DNA from: Deltaproteobacteria bacterium
Lineage (GTDB): Bacteria; Desulfobacterota; Binatia; UBA9968
Assembly: GCA_020027655.1 (NCBI GenBank)
Contig: JAHKKJ010000174.1
Span: 1-7,250, forward strand
Length of the DNA: 7,250 nucleotides
Direction of reading: 5' to 3'
Shown: positions 1 to 5,495 of the stretch, in pieces
Numbering within the stretch: position 1 is the stretch's first letter
Layout: each line of letters begins with the position of its first letter
Made by a program: the position numbers and the translations under genes
Notes under the pieces: generated by a model
Seen by the model: the letters and a program-made list of their open reading frames with translations, nothing else
What the model was told of the DNA's origin: nothing
The model's database searches: none

Positions 1-101
1 TGCTCCAGTTCCTGATCGCTTAGAGTGTCGGGTAAGGGCCAGGCCAACCCAGCTTTCTTGGCCCGCTCCTGATATTGTTTGACCGCGCTGCGGCTGATAG
101 A
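1..101 (-). pseudogene. istA: IS21-family transposase IstA, internal fragment (continues off the left edge)
   Basis: Read leftward from 101, the frame gives SISRSAVKQYQERAKKAGL followed by AWPLPDTLSDQELE. This is the end of the N-terminal helix-turn-helix and the linker of IS21-type IstA, where a 'SRSAV...Y' recognition helix is followed by the typical 'GL.WPLP' motif and then an acidic 'L.D..LE' segment. A TGA at 104-102 closes the frame upstream, so roughly the first 25-30 residues of IstA, its start codon and the IS terminal repeat are missing. The homology begins where MFS homology ends (about 95-101). The DDE catalytic domain and IstB, if present, lie outside the window. I infer a remnant left by deletion, not a clean insertion. 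Confidence rests on the motif string alone over about 33 residues. Confidence 0.72.
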
Positions 102-676
102 TCAAGCCAACAAAATAGATCGAGCCGATAGTGGCGATGGCTGGAGCGAAAGAACCATGCGCGGCCGTGAGTAAGCCGGCCAGTAGCGGGCCGGCAGCGG
201 AGAAGAACCGCGCGAAGTTAAAACAGAAGCCTTGCGCCGTGGCGCGGATGGCTCGAAACCGGCGGTTACCCCAGAGGCGAAAAATCCCATAATCGGGGAG
301 GCGAGGACCGCGTGGCTGAATTCCGTAGCCAGCATAAAAGTCGTCGGAACCGCGAGTAGGGCGCCGAGAAAGTAAACAAACAGCGCAACCTTTCTGCCCC
401 AGCGATCGGCGATGAGCGGCAAACATAGGCAACCGATGATTCCGCCGGTGGTCAGTGTCGTTGTAACCAGACTCACCTGCGGGATCACGGCGCGCGTGCC
501 TTGAGCGTGCAGCATAGCGGCGATCCAGCTCGGTACCCATTGGATGGCGCCTTGGTAGCCGAAGGTCGCGACCACGGCCAGGCCAGTGCCGATTAGGACG
601 TCGCGGCGAACTGACGTTGTGAAAAGAGCCGGCAAGGGTTTCCAATGCGCTCCGCCTTGACCCAACGCGGTTCATC
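95..676 (-). pseudogene. MFS transporter, C-terminal half, frameshifted remnant
   Basis: Three reading frames together give the second half of a metabolite/sialate-type major facilitator permease. 'DEPRWVKAERI' (676-644) matches the segment after TM6. The next frame (about 641-285) reads 'PLPALFTTSVRRDVLIGTGL' and continues with TM7-TM10, including the cytoplasmic 'LPLIADRWGRKVAL' loop. A third frame (about 275-98) reads 'LWGNRRFRAIRATAQGFCFN' and on through 'FARFFSAAGPLLAGLL' (TM11) and 'APAIATIGSIYFVGLIY' (TM12). Frame changes therefore lie near 640-650 and 270-285; at the second some residues of the conserved loop before 'RAT' also seem to be missing. The N-terminal six helices are absent, and the 3' end runs directly into IstA sequence. 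The TTG at 665 is not a real start. It cannot make a working transporter. Confidence 0.8.
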
Positions 677-1161
677 CTGTCACTTCAGTTCAAAGTGAGT
701 ACTCTTTGTGGACCCGAGATTACGAGGTGAACACGATACCGGCGGTGCGCGAGCTCGGGATTGGCTTCGTTTCGTATTACGCGCTGGGACGGGGTTTCTT
801 TGCCGGCGCGGTGAAAAATCTTTCCGATTTAAGCCCCAACGACAGCCGACGAAAAGTGCCGCGCTTTTACCAAGAAAACTTTGACCATAACGCACATCTG
901 CTCAAGGAGCTGCAAAAAGTTGCCGCTGCGAAACAATGCACGGTGGCGCAACTGTCGCTGGCCTGGATTCTTCATCAGGGCGATTTCTTCGTTCCCATTC
1001 CAGGGACCCTTCAAATTTCTCACTTGGAAGAAAACGTCTGCGGGGCTGACGTCGTCTTATCCCCGGAGGAGTTATCAGCGCTCGATGGGCTATTTCCACG
1101 AAACGGTGCGGCCGCCGGCGCGCGTCACGACAAAGACCGCTCCAAGGAATTGAATATCTGA
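664..1161 (+). pseudogene. Aldo/keto reductase, C-terminal half (5'-truncated)
   Basis: Reading from 664, 'NAVHPVTSVQSEYSLWTRD' is the core beta-strand of the YajO/Tas-like aldo/keto reductases (family form 'HPI.ALQSEYSLWTRD'). It is followed by 'ELGIGFVSYYALGRGFFAG' and then 'VAQLSLAWILHQ'. The NADP(H)-binding 'PIPGT......LEEN' motif follows, and the frame ends normally with TGA at 1159-1161. Family members are about 330 residues; only about the last 165 are here. The N-terminal TIM-barrel half with the catalytic Asp, Tyr, Lys and His is missing, and a TGA at 658-660 closes the frame just upstream. The ATG at 706 gives a 151-residue ORF but lies in mid-domain and is not a credible start. The retained part has no internal stop or frameshift, so the truncation may be fairly recent, or an assembly join. 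Confidence 0.8.
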
Positions 1162-1289
1162 TGAGAATCGGATCGGTGGCTGCGCAGGAGTCGCGTTGGT
1201 AAATCGCCGCTCAGGTTCCAACCTTTGCAATGGGAGGACATTTACCGTTACACTGACGACCAACACTTCAGTGATAGCGGCTGCTGCTC
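1162..1289. other. Intergenic gap, nothing recognised
   Basis: There are 128 bases between the aldo/keto reductase remnant and the MFS exporter. I see no convincing promoter, terminator or small gene. AGGAGG-like sequence near 1230 (GGGAGGAC) is not followed by a usable reading frame into the exporter. Confidence 0.4.
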
Positions 1290-2534
1290 GTGCAAAACCT
1301 CTGGACCATTAGACCTCTTCGAACCCTCCGACATCGTAATTTTCGTCTGCTGCTGGAAGGCGCGCTGATTTCGAGTTCCGGGGACTTTATGCAAAACGTT
1401 GCCCAGAGCTGGTTGGTGTGGGATCTAACGCGCTCGCCCTTCGCCATCGGTGTGGTGGCGTTTTTTGATAGCATGCCCCGTTTATTGGTCGGTGCGTTCG
1501 GCGGTGCCATTGCGGATCGTTTTGATCGACGGCGGGTATTGTTGATCAGTCAGACGCTGGCGATGATCCAAGCCGTCATCTATTGGCTGGCGGTCTGGTT
1601 CGGGGTCATAGCCTTCTGGCACATCGTTGTATTGTCTTTTTTCTTAGGGATCGTCAATACGATCAATCAGACGGCACGCCAGTCGCTGGTCAACAGCCTT
1701 GTTCCTAAGGACGAATTACTCAACGCCATTGGGTTGCAGTCATCCGTATTCAACTTCTCAAAGATTCTCGGGCCGTCCGCCGGCGGAGTCATCATCGGTT
1801 TCATCGGCATTGCCGATTGTTTCCTGGTGAACGCGCTGAGTTTTCTCGCCCTCATCTATAATCTTTACCTGATGGAGTTGCCTGCCTGGGAGAAACGAGC
1901 TACTGAGCAGAGCATTTGGGCGGACATCAAAGAAGGATTTAATTACGTTCGTGGCAGCAGGCGCATCTTTAATATTATTTCCATTTCTTATGTCATGGCG
2001 ATGTTCGGCGCGCCCTATAACCGATTCGTTCCCATCTTCGCAACGAATGTTTTGCACCTTGGCCCAACCGGTTTCGGCATTCTAATGTCCGCCCCGGGCT
2101 TCGGCGCAACTCTGGCCGCCTTGTGCTTGGCTTCGGTTAGAAAGATGCGCGTGGGGCTTCGCTGGATCTGCGCGTTCGTCCTTGGATTCGCTTTGTCTCT
2201 TGCTCTTTTTGCATTTTCGCATTCTTTCGTGCTGTCCTTTGTGTTTCTCGCCATGGTCGGCTTTTGCCAGATCGGCGAGCGGGCGCTGTCCAATACCGCG
2301 ATTCAGATGGAAGCGCCATCCAACCTTTTGGGCCGTGTCCTCAGTCTATTCTTCATGGACCGAGGCTTATGGTCTTTGGGAAGCGTATTCATGGGAACGG
2401 CGGCGTCCGCCATCGGCATTAGCTGGACCTTCGCCGCCTGCTCCGGGATCTGCGCCTTGGCGGCCAGCGGTTTGCTCGCCGCTAATGCCCGACGGCGAGC
2501 GCAGGCGGCAATTCAGCAACTCCCAGGTTCGTGA
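1290..2534 (+). CDS. MFS_3 (EntS-like) drug/siderophore exporter family permease
   Basis: A 414-residue membrane protein of the major facilitator superfamily, DHA3/MFS_3 type, whose characterised members export enterobactin and other small molecules by proton antiport across the inner membrane. The start 'RPLRTLRHRNFRLLLEGALI' is the usual first-helix signature of this family, followed by 'MQNVAQSWLVWDLTRSP'. Motif A is at residues 71-83 (GGAIADRFDRRRV). 'NTINQTARQSLVNSLVPKDEL' at about residues 123-143 and 'SSVFNFSKILGPSAGG' match the family's TM4-TM5 region. About twelve hydrophobic segments are visible and length is normal. The start is GTG at 1290; TAG at 1275-1277 closes the frame upstream, and no good ribosome binding site is visible, so the start is the weakest part. 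It stands alone, and the substrate cannot be told from sequence. Confidence 0.88.
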   Translation: MQNLWTIRPLRTLRHRNFRLLLEGALISSSGDFMQNVAQSWLVWDLTRSPFAIGVVAFFDSMPRLLVGAFGGAIADRFDRRRVLLISQTLAMIQAVIYWLAVWFGVIAFWHIVVLSFFLGIVNTINQTARQSLVNSLVPKDELLNAIGLQSSVFNFSKILGPSAGGVIIGFIGIADCFLVNALSFLALIYNLYLMELPAWEKRATEQSIWADIKEGFNYVRGSRRIFNIISISYVMAMFGAPYNRFVPIFATNVLHLGPTGFGILMSAPGFGATLAALCLASVRKMRVGLRWICAFVLGFALSLALFAFSHSFVLSFVFLAMVGFCQIGERALSNTAIQMEAPSNLLGRVLSLFFMDRGLWSLGSVFMGTAASAIGISWTFAACSGICALAASGLLAANARRRAQAAIQQLPGS

Positions 2535-2614
2535 GATGGATCCTGCGTGCCACTATAGGCCGGAATTTGCGGGCGCAAATTTTCAGGTGTCGAAAATTCT
2601 CGGATTTGGAAATT

Positions 2615-2725
2615 TCTCCCGCCAAGGCGCAAAGGCGCCAAGTGTGGAGGGGAAAGATAAATATTCTTACGAATTCTTTTCGCCATTTTTTCCGACCTTA
2701 GCGGCCTTGGCGTCTTTGCGGGAGA
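2615..2725. repeat. Long-spaced inverted repeat of a 'CGCCAAGGCGCAAAGGCGCC' type
   Basis: The left arm at 2615-2642 begins TCTCCCGC and ends AAAGGCGCCAAG. The right arm at 2706-2725 is its reverse complement (TCTCCCGC then AAAGACGCCAAG), apart from an 8-base extra segment in the left arm and one mismatch. The arms enclose about 63 bases of AT-rich sequence. It lies between the 3' ends of two convergent genes (MFS exporter and 3-hydroxyanthranilate dioxygenase). I read it as a dispersed intergenic repeat unit. It has no T-run directly after an arm, so a plain terminator role is not clear. Confidence 0.65.
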
Positions 2726-2734
2726 TATTCCGAG

Positions 2735-2812
2735 TTTCGGTTGCGGTCTGCCGCGCTGGGTGCTTCGTGGTGCTGTCGATTTTTGCTTTGGTTGCGGCTC
2801 TGCCGCGCTAGG
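2735..2812. repeat. Tandem pair of a 26-base hairpin-forming repeat
   Basis: Positions 2735-2760 (TTTCGGTTGCGGTCTGCCGC then GCTGGG) and 2787-2812 (TTTGGTTGCGGCTCTGCCGC then GCTAGG) are direct copies differing at only a few bases, 52 bases apart. Each can form a small hairpin: GCGGC-TCT-GCCGC perfectly in the second copy and GCGG/CCGC in the first. Lying 13 bases beyond the stop of the minus-strand dioxygenase gene, the pair could contribute to transcription termination or mRNA stability. No U-tract follows on either strand, so I treat it as a repeat family member first. Confidence 0.6.
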
Positions 2813-2824
2813 CCGGGACGGCGA

Positions 2825-3334
2825 TTACACCGTAGGCATGACATCGCCGCATTTCTTACAGGTTCGAAAATCCTCGTTGCCGAAGAAGCGTTGATATGCC
2901 TTGGAGACGGGATCCTCAGCGTAATCGCGCACAATGAAGCTCTCTTCGTGCAGGAAAGCGTCGCATTTGCCGCAGTACCAGTGAAAGCGATCGACTTCGC
3001 CTTCGCGTCGCTTTCGCTCTGAGATGAGCGCAAAGGCGTCGGGTGGGAACCGCGGAGAGTGTGGCGTGCCGGCCGGAGTGTAGATGAGCGAGCCTTCGGA
3101 AATGACTGCGACTTCTTCCTTTCCCTCGGGAGTCCGGTAATGGAGATTCATCTCCCCCTTTATCATGTACATCGTCTCGTCGCTCGGGTTGATGTGAAAC
3201 TCGCTGCGGTATTCCCGGCCACGGGCGATGAAGACGAGGGAGTCGGCTTGCTGCCAAAGAACGCTCACTCTTTGTCCGCGCTCGGCAAGGCGGCGCGCTT
3301 CATCGAGCAGACTGACGATGGGCATAGAAAACAT
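2825..3334 (-). CDS. nbaC: 3-hydroxyanthranilate 3,4-dioxygenase
   Basis: A 169-residue cytosolic cupin dioxygenase that opens the ring of 3-hydroxyanthranilate to 2-amino-3-carboxymuconate semialdehyde, on the kynurenine route of tryptophan breakdown and quinolinate/NAD formation. The Fe(II) ligands fit the family pattern: His47 and Glu53 in 'FHINPSDE', and His92 in 'GTPHSPR'. Arg43, Arg95 and Glu106 are the likely substrate-binding residues. The bacterial C-terminal rubredoxin-like iron site is complete: Cys121/Cys124 (WYCGKC) and Cys159/Cys162 (TCKKCG). Length matches the bacterial enzyme. I chose ATG at 3334, not the upstream ATG at 3394, because AAAGGAG sits 7 bases before it and family homology starts there. 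No kyn or nba neighbours are present. It sits just beyond the end of the cassette array and has no attC of its own that I can find. Also known as haaO; symbol by family only. Confidence 0.92.
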   Translation of the reverse strand: MFSMPIVSLLDEARRLAERGQRVSVLWQQADSLVFIARGREYRSEFHINPSDETMYMIKGEMNLHYRTPEGKEEVAVISEGSLIYTPAGTPHSPRFPPDAFALISERKRREGEVDRFHWYCGKCDAFLHEESFIVRDYAEDPVSKAYQRFFGNEDFRTCKKCGDVMPTV

Positions 3335-3515
3335 CGGGAGGCTCCTTTCGATAGTGCGTGGAACAATGAAGTGTTGAAGTATTGAATTAGTCACATACGG
3401 CGCGCGGTTATGCCTTTCTGATGACTTATGAATAATAATCCCCGATCGCTCCTAGCTGACGATTCATGCTCATGGTTTTAAAGAACTCTGTAACGCCGTC
3501 GGTTTAGGCTGGATA
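3335..3515. other. Leader of the dioxygenase gene and outer flank of the array
   Basis: This 181-base AT-richer stretch lies between the dioxygenase start and the array end. It should hold the dioxygenase promoter, unless the gene is read through from the cassettes. I found no pair of hexamers good enough to name. Confidence 0.4.
3341..3348 (-). promoter_or_regulatory. Shine-Dalgarno deciding the dioxygenase start
   Basis: On the minus strand AAAGGAGC precedes the ATG at 3334 with 7 bases between GGAG and ATG. This selects that start over the in-frame ATG 60 bases upstream. Confidence 0.75.
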
Positions 3516-3575
3516 GAAGAACGTTTTGGGTGAGAAGCGCGTTCCGCCGCGTCCTTCTCAACTCAATGGTTAGCC
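3516..3575 (-). other. attC: attC site, terminal (after the protease cassette)
   Basis: On the minus strand the left box R'' is GGCTAAC (3575-3569), a full match to RYYYAAC, and it contains the TAA stop of the protease gene. The arms GAGTTGAGAAG and CTTCTCACCC pair with one extra T in the 5' arm, an extrahelical base in the place expected for L''. A CGCG/CGCG stem closes an inner loop. The right box is GTTCTTC (3522-3516), which keeps GTT but loses all three purines of GTTRRRY. This would fit the last site of an array, where the outer part of R' comes from flanking DNA. Over its first 45 bases it matches the site at 7201 at 41 positions. Confidence 0.8.
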
Positions 3576-3956
3576 ACTTTTTGTTTGTGATAACGCTCTT
3601 ACGGTGACGTTCCCACCGGCTTGGACCTGGACAGTAAGCTCGTAGCCTTGAAGCAGAGACATGCCGATTAGGGGTGTGGTTTCGGCCTCATGCACTGGAA
3701 TCCGACGAACCTCTCCGTCCCAAAGCACTGTACCCTCGTAGATATCAAAAACGCTCTCGCTGCCGTCCGCCAAGAGCGCGCGGCCACGCTCACGCCAAAC
3801 TAAGCTCAACAAAACAATAAGCGAAGATGGCAGGCTGAGGCAGCCGTCAAAGCCTGTGTCAATGATCGCTTCAATCTCTTGTTCTTGACCGGTAGGACCC
3901 CGTACCGTTAGGTGGATGAGAGCCTGGCGGTCGCCCGTCACTAGACCGCTAATCAT
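3570..3956 (-). CDS. Retropepsin-like (clan AA) aspartic protease, cassette-borne
   Basis: A 128-residue single-domain aspartic protease. The catalytic triplet is Asp33-Thr34-Gly35 in 'AIIDTGFDGCLSLP'. The second hallmark, the hydrophobic-hydrophobic-Gly psi-loop, is 'PLIGMSLLQGYEL' at residues 95-107. Like retropepsins it has one DTG per chain, so it should act as a homodimer. No signal peptide or membrane segment is seen. I start it at ATG 3956, which overlaps the TGA of the upstream gene (ATGA), indicating translational coupling; the longer frame from 4019 would run inside that gene. Its TAA stop lies inside the attC R'' box. I recall small clan AA proteases paired with exactly this kind of small upstream partner in many bacteria. 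The substrate is unknown to me. Confidence 0.82.
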   Translation of the reverse strand: MISGLVTGDRQALIHLTVRGPTGQEQEIEAIIDTGFDGCLSLPSSLIVLLSLVWRERGRALLADGSESVFDIYEGTVLWDGEVRRIPVHEAETTPLIGMSLLQGYELTVQVQAGGNVTVRALSQTKSG

Positions 3957-4222
3957 GCCGCTGGCGATGCATGGAATCCGAAGCGGTGCGCATAACGAGA
4001 GCCAATCCGCCGCAACCATATTTGGGCGTTAGGGACTCGAGCCAACAGGCGGTCAGAAGCAGCTAGTTCGTCCGCGTCTATTTCGTAGGCTCCGGTTTCG
4101 ATGTCGATGGCCACGAATCTGCTCTCGTTCTCCCTCTCCAAAGTGGGACGAAGCACGCGCTCGTAGATCTCATCGCCGCGGCGGGCAAACTCTTCTTTGC
4201 TATAACGTGGCTGGGCTTTCAT
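3953..4222 (-). CDS. Small conserved protein, partner of the aspartic protease
   Basis: An 89-residue soluble protein that I recognise as a conserved uncharacterised family usually next to clan AA aspartic proteases. Family-like strings are 'RYSKEEFARRGDEIYE' (residues 6-21), 'FVAIDIETGAYEIDADELAA' (36-55) and 'LLARVPNAQIWLRRIG' (59-74). The N-terminal part is probably helical and charged, and the 'AIDIETG.YEID' part beta-like. There is no catalytic motif or membrane segment. It shares a 4-base ATGA overlap with the protease and both share one cassette, so they move and are made together. A role as inhibitor, adaptor or substrate of the protease, or an antitoxin-like role, is inference only. 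The ATG at 4222 has AGGGAG about 13 bases upstream, a weak site. Confidence 0.8.
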   Translation of the reverse strand: MKAQPRYSKEEFARRGDEIYERVLRPTLERENESRFVAIDIETGAYEIDADELAASDRLLARVPNAQIWLRRIGSRYAHRFGFHASPAA

Positions 4223-4298
4223 AGTAATACCAGGTCTCCCTTTTGGTCTCTGTCATAACATATACCAACTGTTTCGATCTTGCCATGATATTTCAGAT

Positions 4299-4371
4299 GG
4301 CTAATGTTTGAGCTCAGCCTGATGCGGAGGCTGCAGGCCGTAGCATGTCGGCTGGGAGCCCGGGGTTAAGC
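4299..4371 (-). other. attC: attC site (after the GFA cassette)
   Basis: On the minus strand R'' is GCTTAAC (4371-4365), a full match to RYYYAAC, and R' is ATTAGCC (4305-4299), one mismatch from GTTRRRY at the G of the crossover position. The arms GGGCTCCCAGCC and GGCTGAGCTC pair imperfectly, with an extra base in the 5' arm. The 73-base length is typical. The mutated G may make it a poor substrate. Confidence 0.72.
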
Positions 4372-4409
4372 GGCACTCTGGCCCCTGCGCGGCACTTTGG
4401 AACTCGTGA

Positions 4410-4814
4410 TCAAGCGGGGTCCTTGTCGAACGCCTTCGTGCCTGGCGGTAGCTGCACCCAGGGGTGTCTACGGCAATCGTAGACAGAGACCCGTGGCGCC
4501 GGAAAGCTAGGGTCGGCAAACGCACCCACGGCGACGCCCACGGATTCCTCGTGACCCTCTTCAGTGTGGAAGACGTTGGTCCCGCAGACTGGGCAGAACC
4601 TGAACTTGAACCTGGCACCTTGATCGCCGGCGCGGACGTATTCGGTGGCGGTACCGAAGACTTTGAACGGAGCAGAAAAGCTCGCCAGTGCTGCGAAGAC
4701 ACTGCCGGTCCTTTGCTGGCAGGCGAGGCAGTGGCAAATGCCAACGCCTCGTGGTTCGCCTTCGACTTGAATGCGCAGTTGTCCGCAGTAACAAGACCCT
4801 GTTCGGGAAGACAT
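4410..4814 (-). CDS. GFA / CENP-V family zinc protein, cassette-borne
   Basis: A 134-residue protein of the GFA family (glutathione-dependent formaldehyde-activating enzyme/centromere protein V, Mss4-like fold). All zinc-binding signatures are present: Cys8/Cys10 in 'GSCYCG', Cys27/Cys29/Cys32 in 'ICHCLACQ', and Cys74/Cys77 in 'FCPVCGT'. 'QQRTGSVFAALASF' is also typical. One Gfa member speeds formation of S-hydroxymethylglutathione, but most relatives are not characterised and may be other sulfur-handling or glutathione-linked enzymes, so formaldehyde detoxification should not be assumed. Length is normal for the family and the protein is cytosolic. ATG at 4814 has GAGG six bases upstream. 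It is the only gene of a 545-base cassette between attC sites at 4844 and 4371. Confidence 0.9.
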   Translation of the reverse strand: MSSRTGSCYCGQLRIQVEGEPRGVGICHCLACQQRTGSVFAALASFSAPFKVFGTATEYVRAGDQGARFKFRFCPVCGTNVFHTEEGHEESVGVAVGAFADPSFPAPRVSVYDCRRHPWVQLPPGTKAFDKDPA

Positions 4815-4843
4815 TGAGTACCTCGTCGGATGATTCTCGTGAC

Positions 4844-4930
4844 GCCTAACGCTATGCGGCTAAGCCGTGGCGAACAAGCGAGCCTAGAAGGCGAGCGTCC
4901 TCGACATCAGTCTTAAGCCGCGGGTTAGAC
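4844..4930 (-). other. attC: attC site (after the cupin cassette)
   Basis: This is one of the clearest sites. On the minus strand R'' is GTCTAAC (4930-4924) and R' is GTTAGGC (4850-4844); both fit the core consensus fully. The L'' arm GCGGCTTAAG pairs with the L' arm CTTAGCCGC, leaving one extra base in the 5' arm. Inner sequence of about 50 bases has further pairing (GCTCGCC...GGCTCGC region). Length is 87 bases. Confidence 0.88.
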
Positions 4931-5016
4931 CCTAAGTAGAAGCGAGACTTATCCGCTTTTCTTCCTCGCAGGTACGTTGCTAATTGTAGTTTGTTTTCTC
5001 GTGGTGACTGTCAACT

Positions 5017-5340
5017 CTACTCTATCGCGACCGTTACATAAATGCGCGGTTGGGTACCTACGACTCTCGATATATGACCCCGTCCCGTCGTGTCGTCTGC
5101 CAGATAGAAATCGCCGGGACCAAGATGTAGCTTGGTCCCATCGCCGATCTCCACCTCACTGTGGCCGGATAGATTGATCACGTACTGGCGCCGGGGCGCC
5201 ACATGCCAGTCGTTGACGTCGCCGGGCAACGCGCGACGAAAAACGATGCCGTCTCCCGGTTGGAGTTTTCCGATGTCCACATCGATTTCTTCAAAGTGAG
5301 ATTCGCCGTCCGGCCCAGTGTAAACGCGTGTGATTTTCAT
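5017..5340 (-). CDS. Small single-domain cupin-like protein, cassette-borne
   Basis: A 107-residue protein with a cupin jelly-roll pattern: 'LQPGDGIVFRRALPG' (26-40), 'WHVAPRRQYVINLSG' (45-59), 'VEIGDGTKLHLGPGDFYLAD' (63-82) and 'GRGHISRVVG' (87-96). The usual metal ligands of cupin motif 1 (HxH, then Glu) are only partly kept, His46 and Gln52. In motif 2 the single His89 follows 'GPGDFYLADDTTGRG'. It may bind metal weakly or not at all, so a binding or isomerase-like role is as likely as oxygenation. No signal peptide is seen. ATG at 5340 has GGAA eight bases upstream. It is the only gene of a 574-base cassette. I do not know the substrate. Confidence 0.8.
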   Translation of the reverse strand: MKITRVYTGPDGESHFEEIDVDIGKLQPGDGIVFRRALPGDVNDWHVAPRRQYVINLSGHSEVEIGDGTKLHLGPGDFYLADDTTGRGHISRVVGTQPRIYVTVAIE

Positions 5341-5354
5341 GAGTGCGCTTCCTT

Positions 5355-5404
5355 CACAGAACTGTGGGTTGAGCTGGGCGATCGGGATCGGTTTACTTAA
5401 ACCG
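5355..5404. promoter_or_regulatory. Three dyad symmetries upstream of the cupin gene (candidate operator)
   Basis: Three perfect inverted repeats, each with a 2-base centre, lie in the 5' leader of the cupin cassette: CACAG-AA-CTGTG (5355-5366), CGATC-GG-GATCG (5379-5390) and CGGTTTA-CT-TAAACCG (5389-5404). Two-base loops are poor RNA hairpins, so protein-binding DNA sites are the likelier reading. No cognate regulator is in the window. Confidence 0.4.
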
Positions 5405-5417
5405 CAACGACGCCTCT

Positions 5418-5495
5418 GTCTAACGGCTGAACTCTGAAGAGCTCATCTCGGTGCAAGGGGGCGGGTCGACCTTGCGGACTAGCCGCGGGCTGAAG
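5418..5495 (-). other. attC: attC-like site (after the DUF1801 cassette), degenerate left box
   Basis: On the minus strand R' is GTTAGAC (5424-5418), a full match. The candidate R'' CTTCAGC (5495-5489) is two mismatches from RYYYAAC. Outer arms ACGGCT/AGCCGC pair, and an inner stem GCAAGG/CCTTGC is present. The site overlaps the last codons and the TAG stop of the DUF1801 gene. Position and spacing fit the array, but taken alone this site would be marginal. Confidence 0.6.

Noticed and set aside
2615..2725. Inverted repeat as the ends of a small insertion element (MITE)
   Set aside because: Only about 60 bases separate the arms, I see no target-site duplication outside them, and the arms look like a generic intergenic repeat.
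2182..2811. 209-residue plus-strand reading frame
   Set aside because: It overlaps the MFS exporter in another frame, has no family pattern and runs on through the repeat block; a shadow frame.
3335..3394. Longer form of the dioxygenase starting at ATG 3394
   Set aside because: The 20 added residues do not match the family, and AAAGGAG sits at the proper distance from ATG 3334.
3957..4019. Longer form of the aspartic protease starting at 4019
   Set aside because: It would overlap the upstream partner gene by 67 bases and add residues unlike the family; ATG 3956 gives the usual ATGA overlap.
4233..4250. Direct repeat GGTCTC-6 bases-GGTCTC in the leader of the protease-pair cassette
   Set aside because: Too short to tell from chance, and no partner feature supports an operator.
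4301..4744. 147-residue minus-strand frame overlapping the GFA gene
   Set aside because: The GFA frame has all zinc-binding cysteines; this one is an out-of-frame shadow running through the attC site.
4939..4966. Possible terminator after the cupin gene (AAGCG...CGCTT followed by TTTT on the plus strand)
   Set aside because: The stem is only 5 bases and the T-run is on the wrong strand for the minus-strand cupin gene.
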